Assembly (NCBI RefSeq): GCF_026274175.1
Contig: NZ_JAPHNL010000024.1
Location: 1 to 64,000, forward strand
From: Streptomyces beihaiensis
GTDB lineage: Bacteria > Actinomycetota > Actinomycetes > Streptomycetales > Streptomycetaceae
Reading direction: 5' to 3'
Length of the DNA: 64,000 nt
A program made the translations under genes and the position numbers. The notes under the pieces were generated by a model. That model searched no databases, was not told the DNA's origin, and saw only the letters and a program-made list of their open reading frames with translations. Below are positions 15,352-22,459 of the stretch, in pieces; position 1 is the first letter of the stretch; each line of letters starts with the position of its first letter.

Positions 15352-16083
15352 CTACGCGGGCCGACCGCGCTCCCAGGTGTAGTCAAAGCTCCGCATGTAG
15401 TGCCGGAACGTCCGGGCGCCGGGAAGGTACCGGAAGTGCAGAACCGGGTTCTGCCCCGCCGGGGCTCCGAGCACGTGAGGGTTCACCAACACGTCATCGT
15501 CGAACCGGTAGATCGAGTTGTAGAGGATCGTGTCGTGAAGCCGGACCTCGACGCCGGGCGTCGTCATGGCGGGTTCGAGGTAGCGCCGCGTGATCCGGGC
15601 TCGCGCGGCCAGGTCGCCGCCGATGCCCTCCTCTTCGCCCCGCTGCTGGACCATCGCCGACTCGGGGTCACCGAGCAGCACGCGAACCTGCGCCCCGGCC
15701 TTGGCCTTCTCAGCCAACTGATCCGGCAGGTCCGGGTGGCTGTCGAAGAGGAACAGCCCTGCGTACACGAGGATTTCGACTTGGCTCGTTGCCTTCTCGA
15801 TCAGCGATGACCAGAGCGACGCCGGGACCGCGCCCCGGTGCGGGTAGTACGTGATCAGCTCGGACGTGCTCGCGGCCTCGGCTCGCTTCTCCACGGAGGG
15901 CCAGAGGTAGACCTCATCGGCTCCAAGGAAACTGGCTGCCTTCCAGCGGTGCCCACGGTGAGGTGTGCGGTTGGTCGTGATCCAGCGCTCCACGCTTTTC
16001 GGGTCGACGCCGACGTGTTGAGCCAAGGATTGGATGGTCTCGCCCTGTGCTGAAATCGCCGCGCGCAGACGCTCGTTCGCCAT
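15352..16083 (-). CDS. XRE-type regulator with C-terminal DUF5919/PLD-like sensor domain
   Basis: A 243-residue protein. Residues about 5-40 form an XRE-type helix-turn-helix (AQGETIQSLAQHVGVDPKSVERW). The rest (YPHRGAVPASLWSSLIEKATSQ, ILVYAGLFLF, HFRYLPGARTFRHYMRSFD) follows the pattern of regulators with a phospholipase-D-like domain found in Streptomyces elements. It is transcribed away from the transfer operon. The space between them holds six ACGT words arranged as inverted repeats, the obvious operators. It probably acts as the element's master repressor in place of the GntR-type KorSA of pSAM2. The ATG at 16083 overlaps the first ACGT-containing word. Confidence 0.75.
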   Translation of the reverse strand: MANERLRAAISAQGETIQSLAQHVGVDPKSVERWITTNRTPHRGHRWKAASFLGADEVYLWPSVEKRAEAASTSELITYYPHRGAVPASLWSSLIEKATSQVEILVYAGLFLFDSHPDLPDQLAEKAKAGAQVRVLLGDPESAMVQQRGEEEGIGGDLAARARITRRYLEPAMTTPGVEVRLHDTILYNSIYRFDDDVLVNPHVLGAPAGQNPVLHFRYLPGARTFRHYMRSFDYTWERGRPA

Positions 16084-16170
16084 GACGTGCCCTCTCCTAG
16101 GACGTCTCAGGGACGTTTTGACGATAGCTCAGACGTCCCTAAACGTCCATACGGACCGTGATACGTCCAC
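16084..16170. promoter_or_regulatory. Divergent control region with ACGT operator array
   Basis: Between the XRE regulator and the transfer operon the word (G)ACGT occurs at 16084, 16101, 16112, 16132, 16143 and 16163. GGGACGT at 16110-16116 and ACGTCCC at 16133-16139 form an inverted pair. Copies face both promoters. A dimeric regulator binding here could control itself and the operon. Confidence 0.6.
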
Positions 16171-16245
16171 CACCTTCTGCGGTCTTCTGGTCTCACCGAC
16201 GAACGGTCGGTTCCAAAACTCTCCGCGAGATCAGGAGAACAGACG

Positions 16246-16602
16246 ATGCGTCAGATCCCCGTCGACACGAACGCCGCTCAGGTCATGGCCGCTGGGCCCG
16301 CTGAGCCGAAGGTCAACCGTCAGACCGGTGAGGTCCAGACGGACCGCGAGACCGGCGCGAAGCTCGTCACCGTGAACGTGATGTTCGCTCTGGAGGGCAA
16401 CGCCCCGGAGATCCTCACCGTGACCGTCCCGGACACCGGCGTGACCGGTGAGCTGACCATGGGTACCCCGGTCGCGCTCACGGGTCTGGTTGCCCGGCCG
16501 TGGGAGAACGAGTTCAACGGTCAGAAGCGCAGCGGTATCGCCTTCCGTGCGGTCGCCGTCACCTCGCTCGCTGCCGGTGCCTCGAAGCCGAAGGCGGCCT
16601 GA
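16246..16602 (+). CDS. SCO3933-family small regulatory protein of the element
   Basis: A 118-residue protein starting MRQIPVDTNAAQVMAAGPAE with conserved blocks VNRQTGEVQTDRETGAKL and ELTMGTPVALTGLVARPWE. This type is regularly found directly before the Tra gene in Streptomyces integrative elements and is catalogued as the SCO3933 family of regulatory proteins. The mechanism is not known to me. The AGGAG ribosome site at -12 and the position as first gene of the plus-strand operon are clear. The next gene, tra, begins four bases after its stop codon, so both are translated from one mRNA. Confidence 0.7.
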   Translation: MRQIPVDTNAAQVMAAGPAEPKVNRQTGEVQTDRETGAKLVTVNVMFALEGNAPEILTVTVPDTGVTGELTMGTPVALTGLVARPWENEFNGQKRSGIAFRAVAVTSLAAGASKPKAA

Positions 16603-16605
16603 GCC

Positions 16606-17961
16606 ATGAACTGGCTGGCCGTGGTGCTGTTGCTGGTCGTCGCTGCTGCGGTTGTTCTGCGGTGGCGGCGCCCTGCCTGGTACTGGATGAGCTTCGGCGT
16701 CACGCTGGCCGTGGTGCGGGTCCTGTTCCGCTACGCCTCGGTCATGGACGCCTGCGGGCTCACCGTCCCGCCCCCGCGCTGGCGCCTGACGCTGGCCCGG
16801 CTGACGAACCGGCCGGTTCCCCGTCCTCGTGCCCCGCGCGTCCTGCGGGTGCGGCCGACCCGTACGGGCCTGGCGCTGAAGCTCAAGCTCCGGCCCGGTC
16901 AGGATGCCTTCGATGTGGCGGCCTCGTGTGACCGGCTGCGGCACTCGTTCGCGATGTACGGCGTCACCTCCCGCGAACTGCGCTCCGGCGTGGTGGAGGT
17001 GCGGATGACCGGCTACGACGTGCTCAAGCGGGTGCAGATGCCCGCCAAGACCGACACCCGCCCAATGCGGGTCCCAGTCGCCCTGCGCGAAGACGGAGCC
17101 GTGCACTACCGCGACTACCGAGCCGTCCCGCACGCGCTCACCATCGGCGCCACGGAGTCCGGCAAGTCCGTCTACCAGCGCAACCTGGTGGCCGGCCTGG
17201 CGCCGATGAACGTCGCGCTCGTCGGCATCGACTGCAAGCAAGGGGTCGAGCTGTTCCCGCTGGCCCGCCGGTTCTCCGCACTCGCCGACAACCCTGACAC
17301 CGCCGCCGACCTCTTGGACGCGCTGGTGTCGTACATGGAGGACGTGTATCAGCTCATCCGTGCTGAGCAGCGGATCACGTCGGATGTGCCGGACGCGGAG
17401 ATCGCCTCCGACATCTGGGACCTGCCCGCCGGCCTGCGGCCGGTGCCGGTCGTGGTCATGGTCGACGAGGTGGCCGAGCTGGCTCTGTTCGCGACCAAGG
17501 CGGAGGAGAAGCGGCGGGACCAGATCATCACCGCGCTCGCCCGCCTGGCCCAGCTCGGCCGTGCCGCCGGGATCTACCTGGAGGTCTGCGGGCAGCGCTT
17601 CGGCTCCGAGCTCGGTAAGGGCATCACTATGCTCCGCGCCCAGCTCACCGGCCGCACCGCCCACCGCGTCAACGACGAATCCTCCGCGAACATGGCCTTC
17701 GCCGACATCGCCCCGGACGCCGTCCTCGCCGCGATCCAGATCCCGACCGACATGCCCGGTGTCGCCATCACGGGCGATGCGACCGGCGGCTGGGCCCGTA
17801 TCCGCGCCCCGCACACGTCCCTGCGGCAGGCCGTGAACACCTGCAACCGGTACGCCGACCTGACCCCGGACCTGCCTGCCCTGGCACCGTTCCGGCCCGT
17901 CCTCGGCATCCCCGCCCCCAAGGACGCTCCGGCCGTCGAGTCCATCCCGGCCACCGTCTGA
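16606..17961 (+). CDS. tra: FtsK/SpoIIIE-type DNA translocase for mycelial transfer
   Basis: A 451-residue ATPase. An N-terminal hydrophobic helix (residues 3-18) and a second near 28-40 anchor it. The motor domain has Walker A GATESGKS at 181-188 and Walker B VVVMVDEVAEL around 282-292, followed by an RLAQLGRAAGIYLEVCGQRF segment typical of FtsK-like pumps. In Streptomyces one such Tra protein is sufficient to move double-stranded plasmid DNA between hyphae without relaxase cleavage. It is the transfer engine of this element. Length agrees with other AICE Tra proteins. Excess Tra is lethal in related elements, which fits tight control from the operator region upstream. Confidence 0.9.
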   Translation: MNWLAVVLLLVVAAAVVLRWRRPAWYWMSFGVTLAVVRVLFRYASVMDACGLTVPPPRWRLTLARLTNRPVPRPRAPRVLRVRPTRTGLALKLKLRPGQDAFDVAASCDRLRHSFAMYGVTSRELRSGVVEVRMTGYDVLKRVQMPAKTDTRPMRVPVALREDGAVHYRDYRAVPHALTIGATESGKSVYQRNLVAGLAPMNVALVGIDCKQGVELFPLARRFSALADNPDTAADLLDALVSYMEDVYQLIRAEQRITSDVPDAEIASDIWDLPAGLRPVPVVVMVDEVAELALFATKAEEKRRDQIITALARLAQLGRAAGIYLEVCGQRFGSELGKGITMLRAQLTGRTAHRVNDESSANMAFADIAPDAVLAAIQIPTDMPGVAITGDATGGWARIRAPHTSLRQAVNTCNRYADLTPDLPALAPFRPVLGIPAPKDAPAVESIPATV

Positions 17962-18043
17962 CCCTCACCGCACCACGGTCGGCGTGACCGCATCACGCCA
18001 GGTCCCTACCCGAGCCATGCCCGAACGAAGGAGATCACCCGCC

Positions 18044-18250
18044 ATGTGCCCGCACTGCGACGACTACGCCCGCACCGTGGTGATGCTCGGCGACCTCGCC
18101 CTCTACGCCGACATGACCAGCGCGGACCAGCACTTCGTCGACGTCATCGGCCCGTCGCTCGCGGCTTCTCTGCCCGAGCCGCCGCCCGGCGTCTTCCCGG
18201 CCGGCTACGACCCGAACGAGGGCCCCGAGTACCCCGGTCAGGGGTGGTGA
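18044..18250 (+). CDS. Small acidic element protein with N-terminal CPHC
   Basis: A 68-residue protein starting MCPHCDDYARTVVMLGDLAL. It has only one CxxC pair, then an acidic C-terminal half ending PAGYDPNEGPEYPGQGW. A GAAGGAG at -15 supports the ATG at 18044 over a longer frame starting at 17984. It lies between tra and a zinc-ribbon gene in the transfer operon, with a two-base gap to the next start. No family recognised; the position is typical of small unstudied AICE genes. Confidence 0.6.
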   Translation: MCPHCDDYARTVVMLGDLALYADMTSADQHFVDVIGPSLAASLPEPPPGVFPAGYDPNEGPEYPGQGW

Positions 18251-18252
18251 CC

Positions 18253-18447
18253 ATGCCCGCCGCGAAGAAACCCACACGCCGCAAGACCGCCCCGGCCAAG
18301 CCCGAACCCGCCAAGTGTCCGGCCTGCGACGGCACCGGAGAAGCGTCCCGCGCCGTCCGGGTCGGCGCCCGCAAAGGCCGCCTCACCGACCACCAGCAGA
18401 CCGGACTCTGCCTCACCTGCTGGGGCACCGGCGAAGCCACCGACTGA
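18253..18447 (+). CDS. Small basic zinc-ribbon protein (two CxxC pairs)
   Basis: A 64-residue protein. A very basic N-terminus (MPAAKKPTRRKTAPAKPEPA) leads to CPACDGTGEAS and, 32 residues later, CLTCWGTGEATD. Two CxxCxGTG units are the DnaJ-type zinc-finger spacing and should bind one zinc. The start ATG sits two bases after the previous stop; a GTG at 18247 overlapping it is an alternative. A nucleic-acid or protein contact role is plausible. Not present in the precomputed frames as a separate start, but clear from codon position and motif. Confidence 0.6.
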   Translation: MPAAKKPTRRKTAPAKPEPAKCPACDGTGEASRAVRVGARKGRLTDHQQTGLCLTCWGTGEATD

Positions 18448-18521
18448 AGCCGCCGTGACGGGGCGGCCGGACATCGATCCCCGCCCCGCCCCTGGCCCAA
18501 CCCGTAAAGGGAGGTGACGAC

Positions 18522-19172
18522 ATGACCCGCTCGATCCGACCGGACGCCGTTCTCGTACAGGCCGTGATCGCCGGAGCCCTGTCCTTCGCCCACCTGCACG
18601 ACCTTGCCTCGGCGGCCGGACAGTCCGGCTGGAAAGCCTGGGCCTACCCCGTCTCGGTCGACCTACTCCTTGTCGCCGCCTGGCGACGGCTTCGCACCGA
18701 TGGCCCGTCCCGGCTGGCCTGGTGCTGGTTCCTCGTCGCCCTGGTCGCATCCCTCGGCGCCAACATCGCCACCGCCGGATTCCTCGACCTGAACCACCCG
18801 CCGGCCCTGCTCCGCCTCGGCATCGCCGGATGGCCCGCACTCGCCTTCCTCGGCGGCACCCTCCTCGCCCACTCCCCGAACCAATCCGCCAGGCATCAGG
18901 CGCCGGTTCCTCCGGCACCCACAGTCCCGGCCCCCGTACCCGACCCGGAGCCGGCCCCCGTCGTGGAGCCTGAATCGGCCCCGGCTCTGCCCGTCGCCGA
19001 CCCGGAGCCTGCTCCGGCGGTGCCGGTGCCTGCCGCGTTGGTCGAGCACGCCCGCAAGGTCGCTGCCGACCACGAGGGCCGTACCGGCGCCCGCATCGAC
19101 ACCGACACCCTGCGCGCCCGCCTCGGCGTTCCCGCCCCGATGGCCGAAGCCATCGCCGCACAACTCGCCTGA
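18522..19172 (+). CDS. SpdB-like spread protein (DUF2637 membrane protein)
   Basis: A 216-residue protein. The first half has four hydrophobic helices (VLVQAVIAGALSFAHLHDLA, WAYPVSVDLLLVAA, WCWFLVALVASLGANIATA, GIAGWPALAFLGGTLLA), the layout of DUF2637/SpdB proteins. A Pro/Ala/Glu-rich spacer with repeated PEPAP words follows, then a C-terminal helical part (TDTLRARLGVPAPMAEAIAAQ) resembling a winged-helix segment. Spd proteins spread transferred plasmid through the recipient mycelium and produce the pock phenotype. GGGAGGTG ribosome site at -14. Confidence 0.8.
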   Translation: MTRSIRPDAVLVQAVIAGALSFAHLHDLASAAGQSGWKAWAYPVSVDLLLVAAWRRLRTDGPSRLAWCWFLVALVASLGANIATAGFLDLNHPPALLRLGIAGWPALAFLGGTLLAHSPNQSARHQAPVPPAPTVPAPVPDPEPAPVVEPESAPALPVADPEPAPAVPVPAALVEHARKVAADHEGRTGARIDTDTLRARLGVPAPMAEAIAAQLA

Positions 19173-19191
19173 CAGATAAGGAGATCAGCTC

Positions 19192-19383
19192 ATGCCTGCC
19201 CGCGACTTCTTCCACTCCGTGATGAGCATCGGCCCCGTCCAGCTCGGCACCCACCGTGACCGGCACGGCCGTACCAAGTACGCCGCCGTGTGCACCACCG
19301 ATGACTGCGGCTGGTCCGCCGACTACTCCACGCAGTCCGCCGCCCAGCTCGCCGCCCGCACCCACCGCTGCAAGGTCCGCTAA
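19192..19383 (+). CDS. Mobile element transfer protein SpdA-like
   Basis: A 63-residue protein starting MPARDFFHSVMSIGPVQLGT and ending AAQLAARTHRCKVR. It has Cys residues in AAVCTTDDCGW and THRC that may form a small metal site with His. This short sequence is strongly conserved in Streptomyces elements, where it is named a mobile element transfer protein. AAGGAG lies ten bases before the ATG. The TAAGGAGG that ends this gene also serves as ribosome site for the next one, so the two are translationally coupled. Confidence 0.75.
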   Translation: MPARDFFHSVMSIGPVQLGTHRDRHGRTKYAAVCTTDDCGWSADYSTQSAAQLAARTHRCKVR

Positions 19384-19396
19384 GGAGGCCACTGTC

Positions 19397-19552
19397 ATGC
19401 AGGTTCCGCTCTGGCTCGCTCTCCTCGTCGTCGGCTACCTCGGCGTCAAGCTCATGCGCCCGCCCGCCTGGCTCATCGCCGTACTCCTCCTCGGCGGCTT
19501 CCTCCTCGCCGACAGCGTCCTCGCCCCCGCAATCAACAGCCTCATCAAGTAG
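19397..19552 (+). CDS. Tiny membrane protein of the spread cluster (SpdB1-like)
   Basis: A 51-residue, almost wholly hydrophobic protein starting MQVPLWLALLVVGYLGVKLM, with a second hydrophobic run (WLIAVLLLGGFLLADSVLAP). Two short helices joined by a basic-proline turn (MRPPAW) suggest a membrane hairpin. The TAAGGAGG at the previous gene's stop is its ribosome site. The size and place between SpdA-like and the next membrane protein match small spread genes of other elements. Confidence 0.65.
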   Translation: MQVPLWLALLVVGYLGVKLMRPPAWLIAVLLLGGFLLADSVLAPAINSLIK

Positions 19553-19576
19553 CGCAGCCCAGAAGGGAGATCACTC

Positions 19577-19894
19577 GTGTTCCGTCCCAAGGTCCCGACC
19601 ATGCCCACCCCGACCGGCGTGACCACCCCACCCGCCGTCGCCGAGCCGACCACCATCGTCCCGAGCACCCCGGCCCCGCCGATCACACCGGTAACCCCGG
19701 CGCCCTCGCGGCCCACGGTCCAGCTCACACCCGGCACCGCGCTCGCCCTCGTCGGGGGCGGCACCGCTGTGGTCCTGGTCGTCGGCGCCGTCCTGGTCTC
19801 GCTCCTGCTTGCCGTCGCCGTCACCGGCGCCTCGGTCGCCTTCTGCGCGCTCGTCGTGCGCTCCCTGCTCGCCTCCGAGGCCAAGCGGCGCTGA
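19577..19894 (+). CDS. SpdC-like single-pass or hairpin membrane protein
   Basis: A 105-residue protein with a Pro/Thr-rich N-terminal half (MFRPKVPTMPTPTGVTTPPA...) and a hydrophobic C-terminal half (ALALVGGGTAVVLVVGAVLV and SLLLAVAVTGASVAFCALVV), ending in basic SEAKRR. GTG start with GGGAGAT at -12. Probably part of the membrane assembly used for intramycelial spread. Confidence 0.65.
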   Translation: MFRPKVPTMPTPTGVTTPPAVAEPTTIVPSTPAPPITPVTPAPSRPTVQLTPGTALALVGGGTAVVLVVGAVLVSLLLAVAVTGASVAFCALVVRSLLASEAKRR

Positions 19895-19984
19895 CCGGCC
19901 TCCGGGCGGCCTCCACTGCCAGGTTTCCGCCGCCCGGACGCCGTGCCCCTGCCCGAACCAACCGATCCGGAAGGAACCTCCATC

Positions 19985-20185
19985 ATGACTCGTCCCACCG
20001 CCTCGACCGGCCGCAACGAGCGGATCTGCAAGAACTGCGACGGCTTCGCCTCCATCAAGGTCACCCTCGGCGGACGCGACCGCCACGGCCACCTGCGCAC
20101 CATCACCGTCCACTGCACCACCTGCCACGGCACCGGCACCCGCACCCCGCGTCAGACCCGCGCCGGCCTGGAGGTCTCGGCATGA
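19985..20185 (+). CDS. Small zinc-ribbon protein (CKNC...CTTCHGTG)
   Basis: A 66-residue protein. CKNCDGFASIKVTLGG and TVHCTTCHGTGTRTP give two CxxC pairs 28 residues apart, a zinc-ribbon like the one at 18253-18447 but unrelated in the rest. The start MTRPTASTGRNE has AAGGAAC upstream. Its last four bases (ATGA) overlap the start of the methyltransferase gene, giving tight translational coupling. Confidence 0.65.
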   Translation: MTRPTASTGRNERICKNCDGFASIKVTLGGRDRHGHLRTITVHCTTCHGTGTRTPRQTRAGLEVSA

Positions 20186-20874
20186 ACCATCTCCGGGTCC
20201 TGGACCTGTTCTGCTGCGCTGGCGGCGCCGGTCGGGGCTACCAGCTCGCCGGCTTCGATGTCGACGGCTGCGACATCGCCGACCGGCCCCGCTACCCGTT
20301 CGCCTACCACCGAGGCGACGCGCTCGAATACCTCGCCCACCTCACCGCGACGGGCGAGATCGAGCGGTACGCGCTCGTGCACGCCTCCCCGCCCTGCCAA
20401 GCCGGCTGCGCACTGACCGTCGGCACGAACCAGTCGCAGGGATGGGGCGGAACTCACGCAGACCTCGTCACCGCCGCCCGTGAACTCCTCGACGCGACCG
20501 GCCTGCCGTACGTGCTGGAACAGCCCAACGGACGGGCCAGGATCCGCAAGGACGTGTCCCTGTGCGGCGAGATGTTCCACCTCGGCGTGATCCGCCACCG
20601 CAACTTCGAACTGGGCCGCTGGGCCACCGCCGCGCCGGTACACCCCAAACACCGGGGCCACGTACGCGGCTGGCGCCACGGCATCTACCGCGACGGTCCG
20701 TACGTCGCCGCGTACGGGAACGGCGGCGGCAAGGCCACCATCGCAGAGATGCAACAGGCGATGGGGATCACCTGGACCGGCGTCCACGAGGAACTGACCG
20801 AAGCCATCCCGCCCGCCTACACCGCATGGCTCGGCACCGCCTTCCTGACCGCTCGTCAGGAGGTGCTGGTATGA
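20182..20874 (+). CDS. Compact DNA cytosine-5 methyltransferase-like protein
   Basis: A 230-residue protein. Motif I DLFCCAGGAGRGY is at residues 8-20, motif IV ASPPCQ with the catalytic Cys72 is present, and motif VI is seen as LEQPNG (E113). The C-terminal IPPAYTAWLG resembles motif X. The region between (120-195) is too short for a large target-recognition domain, so specificity may be low or need a partner. It overlaps the preceding and following genes by four bases each. It may mark the element's DNA against restriction. Whether it is active is not shown. Confidence 0.75.
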   Translation: MNHLRVLDLFCCAGGAGRGYQLAGFDVDGCDIADRPRYPFAYHRGDALEYLAHLTATGEIERYALVHASPPCQAGCALTVGTNQSQGWGGTHADLVTAARELLDATGLPYVLEQPNGRARIRKDVSLCGEMFHLGVIRHRNFELGRWATAAPVHPKHRGHVRGWRHGIYRDGPYVAAYGNGGGKATIAEMQQAMGITWTGVHEELTEAIPPAYTAWLGTAFLTARQEVLV

Positions 20875-22259
20875 GCGACACCGCCACCATGACGGGCCTG
20901 GACCCGGCCACCCTCACCGACCTGCTGAGGGTGGCCGGGCAACCGGGCTTCGACCGCTGGCAGGACCAGATTCGCCGCACCGGCGGCTGCTCCAACCCCA
21001 TCCACCTGCAAGGTTGGGTCCTGCACAAGGACAAGACGACCGGCGAAACCCTGCACCACTACACCACCGAGGGTGAACCCGGCGGCCGGCTCCGTGTCGC
21101 CTGCGGCAACCGGCGCGCCTCCCGCTGCCCGGCCTGCGCCTTCACCTACTCCGGCGACACCTACCACCTCATCCGTGCCGGACTCGCCGGCGACATCGAC
21201 AAGGACGTCCCGGCCACCGTTCGCGATCACCCACGCGTCTTCGTCACCTTCACCGCCCCCTCGTTCGGTCCAGTCCACAACCGGCCCGACCGTGGCACCT
21301 GCCGGTGCGGCACCCGCCACACCGAGGACGATCCCGCCCTCGGTACGGCGCTCGATCCCGCGTCGTACGACTACGCGGGCGCCGTCCTCTTCAACAACCA
21401 TGCCGGGGATCTGTGGATGCGCCTGGTCAACCGGCTCCGCCGCGAGATCGCCCAACGCGCCGGGCTCACACAGCGCGAACTCGCCGACGCCTGCCGCGTC
21501 TCCTACGGCAAGGTCGCCGAATTCCAAAAGCGCGGCGCCATCCACTTCCACGCCGTGATCCGCCTCGACGGCCCCGACGGCCCCGACTCCCCACCCCCGT
21601 CCTGGGCCGGCACCGACCTGCTCACCGACGCCATCCGCGCCGCCGCCGCACACGCCTACACGAGCGTCAGCGTCCCGACCGCCGGTGACCAACCGGCCCG
21701 GACCTTCCGCTGGGGCACACAGCTCGACATCCGCCCCGTGAAGGCGTTCGGCGACGGCTCCGACCTCACCGAACAAGCCGTCGCCTCCTACGTCGCCAAG
21801 TACGCGACCAAAGCAGCCGAGAACACGGGCACCCTGGACCGCCGGATCGGTGAACTCGCCGAACTCGACCGCCACGGCGTCCCGGACCATGCCCGCCGCC
21901 TGATCACCGCATGCCGCGACCTCGACAAGCTGTACCCCGAGCGGCGGCTGTGGGCCTGGGCTCACATGCTCGGCTTCCGCGGCCACTTCTCCTCCAAGTC
22001 CCGCCGCTACTCGACCACCCTCGGCGCCCTCCGCCAGGCACGCGCCGACTACCGCGCCGCCCAGGAACGCGAAGCCCTCGGCCTCGACGGCAACGAGCCG
22101 GACACCGTCCTCGTCCTCGCCGACTGGCAGTACGCCGGACACGGCCACACACCCGGCGAATCCGCCCTCGCCGCCGCCATCGCCCGCGACATCCAACTCA
22201 ACCGCGAGACCGCCCGCGAAGCCCTGCACGACCAACTCACTCATGAAAGGGAGTGCTGA
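20871..22259 (+). CDS. repSA: RepSA-type rolling-circle replication initiator
   Basis: A 462-residue protein. CGNRRASRCPACAFTYSGDT forms an N-terminal Cys pair region. The metal-binding HUH-type motif is IHFHAVIRLDG (H225, H227). The nicking Tyr motif is VASYVAKYATK (Y307 and Y311, K310 and K314). A helix-turn-helix-like stretch (AGLTQRELADACRVSYGKVAEF) lies directly before the His motif. This is the RepSA family of pSAM2-like elements: it nicks the double-strand origin and starts rolling-circle copying after excision. The start overlaps the methyltransferase stop (ATGA). The origin itself was not located; in pSAM2 it lies in the rep gene region. Confidence 0.9.
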   Translation: MSDTATMTGLDPATLTDLLRVAGQPGFDRWQDQIRRTGGCSNPIHLQGWVLHKDKTTGETLHHYTTEGEPGGRLRVACGNRRASRCPACAFTYSGDTYHLIRAGLAGDIDKDVPATVRDHPRVFVTFTAPSFGPVHNRPDRGTCRCGTRHTEDDPALGTALDPASYDYAGAVLFNNHAGDLWMRLVNRLRREIAQRAGLTQRELADACRVSYGKVAEFQKRGAIHFHAVIRLDGPDGPDSPPPSWAGTDLLTDAIRAAAAHAYTSVSVPTAGDQPARTFRWGTQLDIRPVKAFGDGSDLTEQAVASYVAKYATKAAENTGTLDRRIGELAELDRHGVPDHARRLITACRDLDKLYPERRLWAWAHMLGFRGHFSSKSRRYSTTLGALRQARADYRAAQEREALGLDGNEPDTVLVLADWQYAGHGHTPGESALAAAIARDIQLNRETAREALHDQLTHEREC

Positions 22260-22261
22260 CC

Positions 22262-22459
22262 ATGCCCTCAGACCTGCCGCACCGGTTCCTGACCCCTGAC
22301 GACCTGGTAGAGATGTTCGAGCTCCCCAGCGTCGAGACGGTCTACCAGTGGCGCCGCAAGCACACCGGCCCCCGCGGATTCCGCGTCGGCCGCCACCTGC
22401 GCTTCGACCCGACGGACGTGCGGATATGGGTCGACTCCCAGCTTGGGGAGGCTGCCTGA
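22262..22459 (+). CDS. xis: Excisionase (Xis), MerR-like helix-turn-helix
   Basis: A 65-residue DNA-binding protein starting MPSDLPHRFLTPDDLVEMFE, with the winged-helix pattern LTPDDLVEMFELPSVETVYQWRRK and FRVGRHLRFDPTDVRIWV. It acts with integrase to excise the element. The ATG is two bases after the rep stop, inside a GGGAGTGCTGACC leader. Its TGA shares one base with the integrase ATG, so rep, xis and int are translated as a unit as in pSAM2. Confidence 0.9.
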   Translation: MPSDLPHRFLTPDDLVEMFELPSVETVYQWRRKHTGPRGFRVGRHLRFDPTDVRIWVDSQLGEAA

